Shown here: one piece after another, positions 1 through 4,886 of the stretch | Numbering within the stretch: position 1 is the stretch's first letter | How the letters are laid out: every line of letters begins with the position of its first letter | From: ARS1285 sp039796495 | GTDB lineage: Archaea; Nanobdellota; Nanobdellia; Pacearchaeales; GW2011-AR1 | NCBI GenBank assembly: GCA_039796495.1 | Contig: JBDKJQ010000029.1 | Span: 1-9,054, forward strand | Reading direction: 5' to 3' | Length of the DNA stretch: 9,054 nucleotides | Notes under the pieces: model-generated | The model's input: the letters and a program-made list of their open reading frames with translations, nothing else | Databases searched by the model: none | Told to the model about the DNA's origin: nothing | Position numbers and translations under genes: made by a program

Positions 1-58
1 CAAGACAAACGATAAGTTTATCATCTAACACCTCTTTTACAATATCAAGCGCTTCCAT
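1..58 (-). CDS. 5' end of an unknown protein (partial, runs off the left edge)
   Basis: An ATG at 58-56 on the minus strand opens a frame that stays open to the window edge and reads MEALDIVKEVLDDKLIVCL. A strong Shine-Dalgarno match (GGAGGTGA, about 61-68) sits at proper spacing and fixes the start. A TATA-like stretch at 124-141 would give a leader of about 50 nt carrying this site. A second AT box near 78-86 lies at the leaderless distance, but a transcript from it would exclude the Shine-Dalgarno. Nineteen residues are too few to assign a family. Confidence 0.6.
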   Translation of the reverse strand, partial: MEALDIVKEVLDDKLIVCL

Positions 59-162
59 TATTCACCTCCATTTCAAGGTTTATAATGGGCGCCTACTCTA
101 AAATAATATGCCCCGCCCTAATTCTATTTATTATAAAAAAGTATGTGTTATTCAGATGAATT

Positions 163-417
163 TTATTTCAGCAAATCCTCGATGGATTTTCCGTCGATTT
201 CTGCATAAAATCGTTTTCCTTCCTGGTCTATAAATAATTCTGGCTTTTCATTGCCTCTTACATTTGCTCGTTCTATGATCGGTTCATCAATATATTTGTT
301 GAGTGCAGAATTTATTTTGTAGACTGCATAGATGTTTGCAATTGCTACTGCTGAAGCTATGATAATTGCATATGCTACATATCCTACACATCCTATCTTG
401 TTTGTTTTATTTTCCAT
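163..417 (-). CDS. small single-pass membrane protein, unknown function
   Basis: This 84-residue protein has a short charged N-terminus (MENKTNK), one hydrophobic segment at about residues 9-33, and a soluble, charged C-terminal half. That half includes the stretch KPELFIDQEGKRFYAEIDGK, which looks like a small beta hairpin. By the positive-inside rule the lysine-rich N-terminus should be cytoplasmic and the C-terminal half outside, but this is inference. A TATA-like box (CTTTTAATAA on the plus strand, 434-443) lies about 24 nt upstream of the ATG, so the transcript is probably leaderless. I do not recognise a family. It neighbours another small minus-strand gene with its own promoter, so the two need not be one operon. 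Confidence 0.6.
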   Translation of the reverse strand: MENKTNKIGCVGYVAYAIIIASAVAIANIYAVYKINSALNKYIDEPIIERANVRGNEKPELFIDQEGKRFYAEIDGKSIEDLLK

Positions 418-460
418 TACAGCTATCAGAACTCTTTTAATAATCTACTTTTTGTGTTTT

Positions 461-676
461 TTAAGTTTTATTATACTCTTCTTGCTGATATTTTTCACAA
501 CCTTTTTTGAATTCTTCCAATGGAGGAAGCGCGGGAGTTTTTGTTTGAGTTACTTGGAAAATTTCTGCAAGTTGTCTATAGAGATCAGGATAGTACCAAC
601 ATCTTTCGTGACCTTGCTTGTCAATCCATTCTTGGATTACGTGTTTTGCTTTTTGAACTTTTTCTGAGTCGTTCAT
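461..676 (-). CDS. small conserved-looking cytosolic protein, unknown function
   Basis: This 71-residue soluble protein is rich in Glu, Lys and Gln, with predicted helices and an aromatic core (QEWIDKQGHERCWYYPDLYR, about residues 15-34). The dense run of W, Y, H and C residues is typical of a folded, conserved small domain and argues against chance coding. There is no signal peptide or membrane segment. The start at 676 is supported by a TATA-like box (697-705) centred 26 nt upstream, giving a leaderless mRNA. The same box is 26 nt from the start of the divergent tRNA gene. I cannot name the family. Confidence 0.65.
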   Translation of the reverse strand: MNDSEKVQKAKHVIQEWIDKQGHERCWYYPDLYRQLAEIFQVTQTKTPALPPLEEFKKGCEKYQQEEYNKT

Positions 677-696
677 ATAGCATCATGATGATTAGC

Positions 697-705
697 TTTT
701 TATAG
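697..705. promoter_or_regulatory. shared TATA-like box between the tRNA-Leu gene and the divergent 71-aa gene
   Basis: The element reads TTTTTATAG on the plus strand and CTATAAAAA on the minus strand. Its centre (about 702) is 26 nt from the tRNA 5' end (728) and 26 nt from the ATG of the divergent gene (676). Both distances match the archaeal TATA-to-start distance. No second candidate box is visible on either side, so I infer one element used in both directions. Confidence 0.5.
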
Positions 706-727
706 ACTTCTTTATTAGGAATTTCAT

Positions 728-811
728 GCGGGGGTGCCGGAGTGGTCAAACGGGGCACGCTAAGGACGTGTCGGCTTAGTGCCTGCAGGGGTTCGAATCC
801 TCTCTCCCGCA
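728..811 (+). tRNA. tRNA-Leu, anticodon AAG (762-764)
   Basis: The sequence folds as a class II tRNA of 84 nt. The acceptor GCGGGGG (728-734) pairs with the seven bases before discriminator A811, with one G-U. The D-stem is CCG/CGG (737-739 with 751-753). The anticodon stem GCACG/CGTGT (755-759 with 767-771) closes on loop CTAAGGA. A long variable arm has a GGC/GCC stem (773-783), and the T-arm is AGGGG-TTCGAAT-CCTCT. The long variable arm, A73 and anticodon AAG indicate leucine. No CCA is encoded and there is no intron in the anticodon loop. A34 is odd for an archaeon, where GAG would be expected. The last 20 bases plus the next T recur at 906-926. Confidence 0.93.
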
Positions 812-812
812 T
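792..812 (+). repeat. 21-bp direct repeat, copy 1 (within the tRNA-Leu 3' end)
   Basis: This copy runs from the T-loop TTCGAA through the acceptor and discriminator base to one base beyond the tRNA. It is identical to 906-926. A duplicated tRNA 3' end from the T-loop onward is the classic form of an integrase attachment-site pair in archaea and bacteria. Confidence 0.85.
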
Positions 813-902
813 GGTGAGGATTCTCACCCTTCGATTTTAACAAATCTGAAGGCTCAGAAAATTTTTGAAATTTTCTGGGACATTCAAAACAATAGTTTTG
901 AA
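813..902 (+). other. four back-to-back hairpins filling the gap between the tRNA end and its duplicate
   Basis: Four stems follow one another with almost no unpaired bases. (1) GGTGAG/CTCACC at 813-818 and 823-828, loop GATT. (2) CTTCGATTT with AAATC-T-GAAG at 829-837 and 842-851, one bulged T. (3) CAGAAAATTT/AAATTTTCTG at 855-864 and 868-877, loop TTG, extendable by two pairs. (4) TTCAAAAC/GTTTTGAA at 883-890 and 895-902, loop AATA. The array lies between the two 21-bp repeats and has no coding potential of its own. If transcription of the tRNA continues to the T-tract at 925-931, the array would be part of the tRNA precursor. Its function is unknown. Confidence 0.75.
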
Positions 903-905
903 GTT

Positions 906-926
906 TTCGAATCCTCTCTCCCGCAT
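906..926 (+). repeat. 21-bp direct repeat, copy 2 (duplicated tRNA-Leu 3' end)
   Basis: This is an exact copy of 792-812, offset by 114 bp. The five bases before it cannot form the 5' side of a T-stem, so this copy is not part of a second tRNA. It is followed at once by TTTTATT, and the stop codon of the opposite-strand gene starts five bases further on. Confidence 0.85.
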
Positions 927-931
927 TTTTA
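925..931 (+). terminator. T-rich tract after the duplicated tRNA end
   Basis: TTTTATT, together with the preceding T of the repeat, makes a short T-run of the kind used for archaeal termination. It directly follows copy 2 of the repeat. No comparable T-run directly follows copy 1, so this is the first clear plus-strand stop signal after the tRNA. Confidence 0.4.
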
Positions 932-1180
932 TTAATCTCTTTTTGTATCAGGAATCAAGCGATTAATGCTTCGTATATGATCAAAATATGCAGGATAATC
1001 GAAAGACAATTCATTCTCATTGTACACAGGGAAATTATCTTTCTTACCTACGTATAAAAAATAAAAACAATTCTTACCCTGTCTTGAAAAATAACCAACA
1101 GTTCTCACGTCATTATTAAAAACAATCTCGACGGGGTCTCCTAACTTAAGGCTTTTTACGATTGTTTCAATTGAATCCAT
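932..1180 (-). CDS. 82-aa soluble protein, possible small beta-barrel, unknown function
   Basis: After a short N-terminal helix (MDSIETIVKSLKLG) the 82-residue protein is rich in beta-forming and aromatic residues (GDPVEIVFNNDVRTVGYF, then FYFLYVGKK). This pattern resembles an SH3- or Sm-like small barrel, but that is a fold guess, not a recognised family. The ATG at 1180 is backed by a TATA-like box (ttattataaatg, 1201-1212) about 26 nt upstream, so the mRNA is probably leaderless. A perfect 11-bp inverted repeat (1160-1170 and 1189-1199) is centred on the start codon, suggesting tight transcriptional control, perhaps autoregulation. Its stop codon lies five bases from the duplicated tRNA end. 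Confidence 0.6.
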   Translation of the reverse strand: MDSIETIVKSLKLGDPVEIVFNNDVRTVGYFSRQGKNCFYFLYVGKKDNFPVYNENELSFDYPAYFDHIRSINRLIPDTKRD

Positions 1181-1199
1181 AGAATTGGTTGAAACAATC
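1160..1199. promoter_or_regulatory. long dyad centred on the start codon of the 82-aa gene (candidate operator)
   Basis: The arms GATTGTTTCAA (1160-1170) and TTGAAACAATC (1189-1199) are perfect inverted copies separated by 18 bp. The dyad centre (1179.5) coincides with the ATG, which is also the predicted transcription start of a leaderless mRNA. The upstream arm would not be transcribed, so a DNA operator is more likely than an RNA hairpin. Confidence 0.55.
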
Positions 1200-1249
1200 T
1201 TATTATAAATGTTTGTATTAAGATTTTCAATTAAAAAGTGATTAAGATA

Positions 1250-1483
1250 TTAGTTGTTGACGCTTCGCTTAAATGTTCTTGTGAGATCTTTATTGACGTA
1301 GCTCATCTTATTTTCTAGCATCTGTAACTTAATGAGAATAATAATTACAATAATCAAGTTAAGAATAAGAATTGCTTTTTCAAGAGAAGGTGTGACTGAA
1401 TAAAAATAGGATACAATGAGAACGAGGGTAATGACCATGAATATCCAGACGCATACTTCAATTAACAGTTCACCCCAGTTCAT
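1250..1483 (-). CDS. small two-helix membrane protein, unknown function
   Basis: This 77-residue protein has two hydrophobic helices at about residues 6-27 and 35-53. They are followed by a polar, possibly coiled-coil tail (LQMLENKMSYVNKDLTRTFK) with net positive charge, likely cytoplasmic. No catalytic motif is visible. The start at 1483 is supported by a TATA box (tatataaa, 1505-1512) about 24-25 nt upstream, consistent with a leaderless mRNA. It lies 37 bp downstream of the MetRS beta-like gene on the same strand but has its own promoter. I do not recognise a family. Confidence 0.6.
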   Translation of the reverse strand: MNWGELLIEVCVWIFMVITLVLIVSYFYSVTPSLEKAILILNLIIVIIILIKLQMLENKMSYVNKDLTRTFKRSVNN

Positions 1484-1520
1484 GATTCTTGAAAGAAAGC
1501 AGGATATATAAATTTTTTTC

Positions 1521-1868
1521 TTAACTTACTCCCCAACCCAATTCACTTACACCGTCGGGCTGCAGTAGTTTCACTTCGCTTTTGTCTTCATTGACTGCTG
1601 CAAGGAGCATGCCATGACTTTTAATGCCTTTGATTTCTCGTGGCTCCAGGTTTGTGAACACAATACATTTTTTTCCTTCTAATTCTTCTCGCGTATAATA
1701 TGGTTTTAATCCTGCAACGAGTGTTCGTGTTTCCGTGCCCAAGTCAATCTTTAGTTTGTATAATTTATCCGCGCCTTTAATCTCTTCAGCTTCCAGAATT
1801 TCTCCGGTGCGCAGGTCAAGCTTCTGCCATTCTTCAAAGCTGACGGTATTATCTATTTTCTTTTTCAT
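1521..1868 (-). CDS. stand-alone tRNA-binding OB-fold protein, methionyl-tRNA synthetase beta/Trbp111 type
   Basis: This 115-residue protein matches the EMAP/Trbp111 OB-fold seen as the C-terminal domain of many MetRS enzymes and as a separate beta subunit in several archaea. Family hallmarks are FEEWQKLDLRTGEILEAEEI (about residues 11-30), KLYKLKIDLG, the loop VAGLKPYYTREELEGK, and NLEPREIKGIKSHGMLLAA near the C-terminus. In this family the fold binds the outside corner of the tRNA and raises affinity for the synthetase. The catalytic MetRS is not in the window. The length is normal for a free-standing version. A TATA-like box (ttatttatatatctt on the plus strand, 1888-1902) lies about 26 nt before the ATG. 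CsaA-type paralogues share the fold, so a role outside MetRS is possible. Confidence 0.88.
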   Translation of the reverse strand: MKKKIDNTVSFEEWQKLDLRTGEILEAEEIKGADKLYKLKIDLGTETRTLVAGLKPYYTREELEGKKCIVFTNLEPREIKGIKSHGMLLAAVNEDKSEVKLLQPDGVSELGWGVS

Positions 1869-1957
1869 ATACTCATTTTCCGAATGTTATTTATATATCT
1901 TTTTGTTTGATTATTCATCATCATAATATTTTTATAGGGATATCTTTATTCTTCTTT

Positions 1958-2245
1958 ATGACCGCGAGAACTCTTTCTGAACATGAGCAGCCTTTGAAGT
2001 TTGTTCTTGACTATCTTGAAGGAATAGCGCTGGCTGATAGCCAACAATATAGGCGGCTGCAACACCAGCGTATTGATACCAGTGTCCATCGCGCCGATAA
2101 AGGAAGTATTTATTGGATACATACGGATGATTGAGCCTGTTACGGATTTTTTCCTTATAATTCGGGGACATTAGAAGATCGTTTATGGATTACTATTGAT
2201 TTACTCAGAAAAAAAGGTTTTACCAATATTATGAGTTCCTCTTAA
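1958..2245 (+). pseudogene. small gene of unknown function interrupted by one in-frame TGA
   Basis: An ATG at 1958 opens a frame of 58 codons (beginning MTARTLSEHEQPLKFVLDYL) that meets TGA at 2132-2134. The same frame then continues with protein-like sequence (ACYGFFPYNSGTLEDRLW, then ITIDLLRKKGFTNIMSSS) to TAA at 2243-2245, 95 codons plus stop. The second half has no usable start of its own. Its terminal TAA overlaps by two bases the stop codon of the convergent minD-like gene, as expected for an original gene end in this compact genome. A TATA-like box (atttttatag, 1928-1937) sits about 25 nt upstream of the ATG. Possible readings are a recent nonsense mutation (for example in a TGG codon), readthrough or recoding, or a base error. 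If translation simply stops at the TGA, the product is a 58-residue protein from 1958 to 2134. Confidence 0.5.
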
Positions 2246-3021
2246 TTCTTCAATCCCATTGACTGCAGAAAAATTCCGAAAAAGGTGATTGCGTTTGGAT
2301 TACGGACGGGAATATCCTCTCCCCTAATTCTTCGGGCGCTTTCAATATATTGTTGAGCAGCCCTGCTTCGAGGATGGGTGTAGATAACCGCGTTTTTTAA
2401 TGCCTGTGATTCTTTGATAGCATGATCCTCTGGAATAATTCCCAAAAGCGGGATTTCGAGCATATCTTGTATACTTGCGATCGACATTTCGGAACGTGCA
2501 CCGGTGTGTCGTGTTATAATAAATCCTTTTACCGGTTTATTGTATTCTTCTGCCAGTTTTATTGTCTTGAGCGCGTCAGTGACTGCAGACATCTCGGCGT
2601 TAGTCACGATGATGATTTCATCAGCAGCATCAATGGAAAGACGCGCTTCTTCTCCGAGGCCGGCAGCAGCGTCTATGATGACGTGGTCAGTGAGTTTTTT
2701 TAGTTTTTTTATAACTTCTGGAATTTTTTTATAATCTATCTTTTCTATTTCTTTTAACGAAAGCGACGCAGGAATTATTTTTGTTCCTGATTCATGCTCG
2801 TAAATTGCATCTTCAATATTAGACTGGCCATGGAGCGCGTGATTCAGTGTGATAGGAACAATGGGTGCTCCCAGATGAATTCCAATATTAGGCGTGGTGA
2901 GATTTCCGTCAACAATAATAACGTCTTCGCCCAGCTTATTCAAGGAAGTGCCCACATTGATAGTTGTTGTCGTTTTGCCGACGCCACCTTTACCAGATAT
3001 AATTGCATATATTTTTGTCAT
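2242..3021 (-). CDS. minD: MinD/ParA-family ATPase (archaeal MinD-like)
   Basis: This 259-residue protein carries the deviant Walker A motif SGKGGVGKTTTT (residues 9-20), with the signature lysine K11 and P-loop lysine K16. The switch region VDGNLTTPNIGIHLG follows at about 37-51 and the Walker B-like HVIIDAAAGLGEEA in the middle. Family members dimerise on ATP and bind membranes or partner proteins to position cell-division, motility or other assemblies. Archaeal members vary in target, so the exact role is open. The C-terminal segment TFFGIFLQSMGLKN is hydrophobic and could be an amphipathic membrane-targeting helix, as in bacterial MinD. The ATG lies 10 bp after the stop of the upstream 151-aa gene, so the two form an operon. 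Position 40, Asp in E. coli MinD, is Asn here. Confidence 0.88.
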   Translation of the reverse strand: MTKIYAIISGKGGVGKTTTTINVGTSLNKLGEDVIIVDGNLTTPNIGIHLGAPIVPITLNHALHGQSNIEDAIYEHESGTKIIPASLSLKEIEKIDYKKIPEVIKKLKKLTDHVIIDAAAGLGEEARLSIDAADEIIIVTNAEMSAVTDALKTIKLAEEYNKPVKGFIITRHTGARSEMSIASIQDMLEIPLLGIIPEDHAIKESQALKNAVIYTHPRSRAAQQYIESARRIRGEDIPVRNPNAITFFGIFLQSMGLKN

Positions 3022-3031
3022 ACAAACAGAC

Positions 3032-3487
3032 CTATTTTTCTGTGAGATACAATTTTGTAAAATTTATAAACCTTTCGAGAATTTCCCAGTATTCTTTTAA
3101 TTTATCGAGTGTAATCGGTATTTCATGCCCCTTATAGGTGACTCTGAGGCATACCCCTTTTCTGAATTCATTCTCACGCGATTTTGGAAGGACATCAATA
3201 AGTTTGAACATTTCATATTCGATGATGGCATCGGTCACTTCTTTATGCTTTGCGAATGCCTGCTTTAGAAGGTCGATTCTGATCTTGGGAGCGTCGGGAA
3301 TGATTTTGATTATTTTTTTCTTTTTTGCCTTATCGAGCAACTCGTCAAACGCGTAGTCCATCATAATTTTCCAGCGCTTGATGAGGTTGATCATAACATC
3401 GCAGGTTTTGGTGTACTTCATGCTGACATAGAGGAGATGGTCTGCACTAATTTTTTCTTTGATTATTTTTTCCAATATTTCCGGCAT
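3032..3487 (-). CDS. conserved-looking 151-aa protein, operon partner of the MinD-like ATPase
   Basis: I chose the ATG at 3487 because a Shine-Dalgarno (GAGGAG, 3496-3501) lies eight bases upstream. A GTG at 3556 would be longer but sits too close to the TATA box (3561-3572) to be transcribed in full. The 151-residue protein is soluble and charged. It has a largely helical N-terminal two thirds (for example AFDELLDKAKKKKIIKIIPD) and a C-terminal stretch with beta character (KGVCLRVTYKGHEIPITLDK) followed by a final helix. No enzyme motif or membrane segment is visible. It is cotranscribed with minD at a spacing of 10 bp, so it may be a regulator or cargo adaptor for that ATPase; this rests on context only. 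Confidence 0.7.
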   Translation of the reverse strand: MPEILEKIIKEKISADHLLYVSMKYTKTCDVMINLIKRWKIMMDYAFDELLDKAKKKKIIKIIPDAPKIRIDLLKQAFAKHKEVTDAIIEYEMFKLIDVLPKSRENEFRKGVCLRVTYKGHEIPITLDKLKEYWEILERFINFTKLYLTEK

Positions 3488-3506
3488 ACAAAACACTCCT
3501 CTTTCA

Positions 3507-3540
3507 CGAGAAACCCCGAGAGATAAACCTCGAGAGAAAC
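3507..3540 (-). repeat. three short repeats in the 5' leader of the minD operon
   Basis: On the plus strand the segment contains CGAGAAAC (3507-3514), CGAGAGATAAAC (3517-3528) and CGAGAGAAAC (3531-3540). Together they occupy most of the predicted leader between the transcription start (about 3541) and the Shine-Dalgarno. They could be a regulatory binding site at DNA or RNA level, or slippage-derived filler. Confidence 0.4.
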
Positions 3541-3560
3541 GCAAATAAGTAAACACAGCG

Positions 3561-3572
3561 TTATATATAAAG
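3561..3572 (-). promoter_or_regulatory. TATA box of the 151-aa gene/minD operon
   Basis: CTTTATATATAA on the minus strand is the best TATA match in the window and is preceded by a purine-rich candidate BRE. It predicts a transcription start near 3541 and a leader of about 53 nt that includes the Shine-Dalgarno of the 151-aa gene. Confidence 0.6.
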
Positions 3573-3624
3573 TTTTTCCTGAGAGATGAGTGTTTAAATC
3601 ATTTCAGGATAGTAACAAAGACGA

Positions 3625-4317
3625 TTACGCAGGGGTGTTGTTTCCTGCTTTTGCTTTTTTAATAAAATCTTCCACACGGAAGTCCGCAGATGTTCCACGG
3701 ATTTTCAGCACATTTTTTGTGATTTCTATAGTTCCCTGGAGTTTCCTTATTAGAAAATTTTCTTTTTCAAGATGGACGACTATTTTTCCGTTATTTACTG
3801 AAATGCTGCCGGTTGCATCATATGATAGCTGGTCGATTGAAACTCCTTCTAATGCGATATAATTATATTCAATGTCAGACCCCTCGATACCTACCAAACC
3901 AGATTTGCCCTGCAGCGGCATTCCATTGATAAACATCTGGGAAAAACTTCCTTGCAGAGAAATTTTTCTGTCGACCGTAAACGTGCCCTCAAAATTATTG
4001 ATGATAAGATTTGCATCCTTATTCAGCTTCATAATTTGATCACCTACTGCAATTTGCGAAGGCTCTTTTATCTTCAGACTGATTTTTTTTATGGGCGAAT
4101 TGAGAGCAAGCTTGTCAGGTGCTGAAAGTTCGGCGCGTATATCGTAGAGTGCATCAGTGGTTGTTACGACATTTCCGGTAAATTTTTTGGCAAAGCCGAC
4201 ATCGTAGAAAGAGGTGTATATCAAAAAAAACAAGATACCAAAAAATAAGAGGGTTACCAAGAGCCAAAAATGACTTCCTTTTCTTTTTTCATCTTTTATA
4301 ATTTCAGTTTCTGGCAT
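3625..4317 (-). CDS. signal-anchored beta-rich extracytoplasmic protein, unknown function
   Basis: This 230-residue protein has a charged cytoplasmic N-terminus (PETEIIKDEKRKGS) and one strongly hydrophobic segment at about residues 17-37. The remaining roughly 190 residues are dominated by alternating hydrophobic and polar stretches typical of a beta-sandwich or beta-helix (for example KISLKIKEPSQIAVGDQIMK, TGSISVNNGKIVVHLEKENF). The anchor probably places this domain outside the cell membrane. No cysteines, catalytic motif or sorting signal are visible. A TATA-like box (near 4333-4347) about 23 nt upstream suggests a leaderless mRNA. The first codons (ATG CCA GAA) and preceding bases are repeated exactly 60 bp upstream, where an in-frame stop follows. 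I do not recognise the family. Confidence 0.72.
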   Translation of the reverse strand: MPETEIIKDEKRKGSHFWLLVTLLFFGILFFLIYTSFYDVGFAKKFTGNVVTTTDALYDIRAELSAPDKLALNSPIKKISLKIKEPSQIAVGDQIMKLNKDANLIINNFEGTFTVDRKISLQGSFSQMFINGMPLQGKSGLVGIEGSDIEYNYIALEGVSIDQLSYDATGSISVNNGKIVVHLEKENFLIRKLQGTIEITKNVLKIRGTSADFRVEDFIKKAKAGNNTPA

Positions 4318-4323
4318 TTTATT
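4308..4323. repeat. 16-bp direct repeat, copy 1 (spans the start codon of the 230-aa gene)
   Basis: TTTCTGGCATTTTATT occurs here and, identically, at 4368-4383, offset by exactly 60 bp. Copy 1 contains the actual start codon on the minus strand (4315-4317). Confidence 0.7.
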
Positions 4324-4367
4324 GTATTCCTTTTTTTAAAATGACAGATTGAAAATCGTAGTTTTCA

Positions 4368-4383
4368 TTTCTGGCATTTTATT
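4368..4383. repeat. 16-bp direct repeat, copy 2 (upstream duplicate start region)
   Basis: This copy contains an ATG CCA GAA identical to the real gene start and in the same frame. The frame reads MPEMKTTIFNLSF and then TAA, so translation from here would stop before the real start. The 44 bases between the two copies do not match the flanks, so this is not a full tandem duplication. Confidence 0.7.
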
Positions 4384-4405
4384 ATTTTCTCCCCTCTGTC
4401 TTCAT

Positions 4406-4867
4406 TTATCTCATCCTTCCTCGGAATCGTCGCATTTTTTTCTGCAAGAATTCGACAAATACATAGGGTCTATCAACGTCCTTGACGCAGGTGGTGTTTT
4501 CGCGTGAGAATAAATGAACTTCAACATCACCATAATTCCAAATGCGTTGCCAGAAGGTCTGCCTGACGTCGGAATCACTGATGGCACCAAACTCCAGTCG
4601 CTTTGAGGAAATGGAAAAATATCCGCTGCGGTGAATCAGTGAGTGATTGTTTATTTCATACGAGCTTCCATAACGATGAATTTCAGTAGCAAGAAAAATA
4701 AATGTACAAAAAGCGAGGACTAACTTTATCGCAATATCGTTTAATGGCCGATGCATATATTTGATGTATATAATAGCTCCTAACAGCACGAGGATCATGA
4801 AATAAAACGGAATGTATACCTTTCTTGAGTTGCTCGCCTTTAAAACGTCCTGCTCCTCTTTTTTCAT
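4406..4867 (-). CDS. membrane protein with a bacterial-type PH domain (YdbS/YdbT-like)
   Basis: I chose the ATG at 4867 (MKKEEQDV) because a TATA-like box (4887-4895) lies 24 nt upstream. An ATG at 4909 lies upstream of that box. The 153-residue protein has two membrane helices at about residues 17-36 and 44-62, then a bPH2-type domain. Its pattern includes YEINNHSLIHRSGYFS, KRLEFGAISDSDVRQTFWQR and IWNYGDVEVHLFSREN, matching the family consensus of a strand with a YxI..(R/N)L..RSG start and a QS..QR..GYGDV core. Such proteins are membrane-anchored with the PH domain usually cytoplasmic; their function is mostly unknown. The basic C-terminus (KKMRRFRGRMR) could contact lipid headgroups or nucleic acid. 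Confidence 0.75.
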   Translation of the reverse strand: MKKEEQDVLKASNSRKVYIPFYFMILVLLGAIIYIKYMHRPLNDIAIKLVLAFCTFIFLATEIHRYGSSYEINNHSLIHRSGYFSISSKRLEFGAISDSDVRQTFWQRIWNYGDVEVHLFSRENTTCVKDVDRPYVFVEFLQKKMRRFRGRMR

Positions 4868-4886
4868 AGTGCTATCAAGAATTGCA

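Noticed and set aside
87..118. GGGCG/CGCCC inverted repeat upstream of the left partial gene
   Set aside because: It has only five base pairs around a 22-nt loop and no link to a start or stop signal, so it is weak and probably chance.
332..667. 111-codon plus-strand frame
   Set aside because: It is a Phe/Leu-rich antisense shadow of the two small minus-strand genes at 163-417 and 461-676, with no promoter or ribosome site.
621..827. 68-codon minus-strand frame across the tRNA-Leu gene
   Set aside because: It is antisense to a well-folded tRNA and overlaps the 71-aa gene in another frame.
813..902. CRISPR-like array
   Set aside because: The four hairpins differ in sequence and there are no spacers of regular length between identical repeats.
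792..926. tRNA intron flanked by the two 21-bp copies
   Set aside because: Archaeal tRNA introns need a bulge-helix-bulge and do not duplicate 21 bp of exon. The tRNA is already complete at 811. An attachment-site-like duplication explains the data better.
1956..2171. 71-codon minus-strand frame opposite the interrupted gene
   Set aside because: It lies antisense to the interrupted plus-strand gene at 1958-2245. It has no good TATA box or Shine-Dalgarno, whereas the plus frame has a TATA box at the right distance and ends tightly against minD.
2422..3100. Several plus-strand frames opposite minD
   Set aside because: They are shadows of a clearly conserved ATPase on the minus strand and show no initiation signals.
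3488..3556. 23-codon N-terminal extension of the 151-aa gene from a GTG
   Set aside because: The GTG is within about 10 nt of the TATA box, so it would lie upstream of the transcription start. The ATG at 3487 has a proper Shine-Dalgarno.
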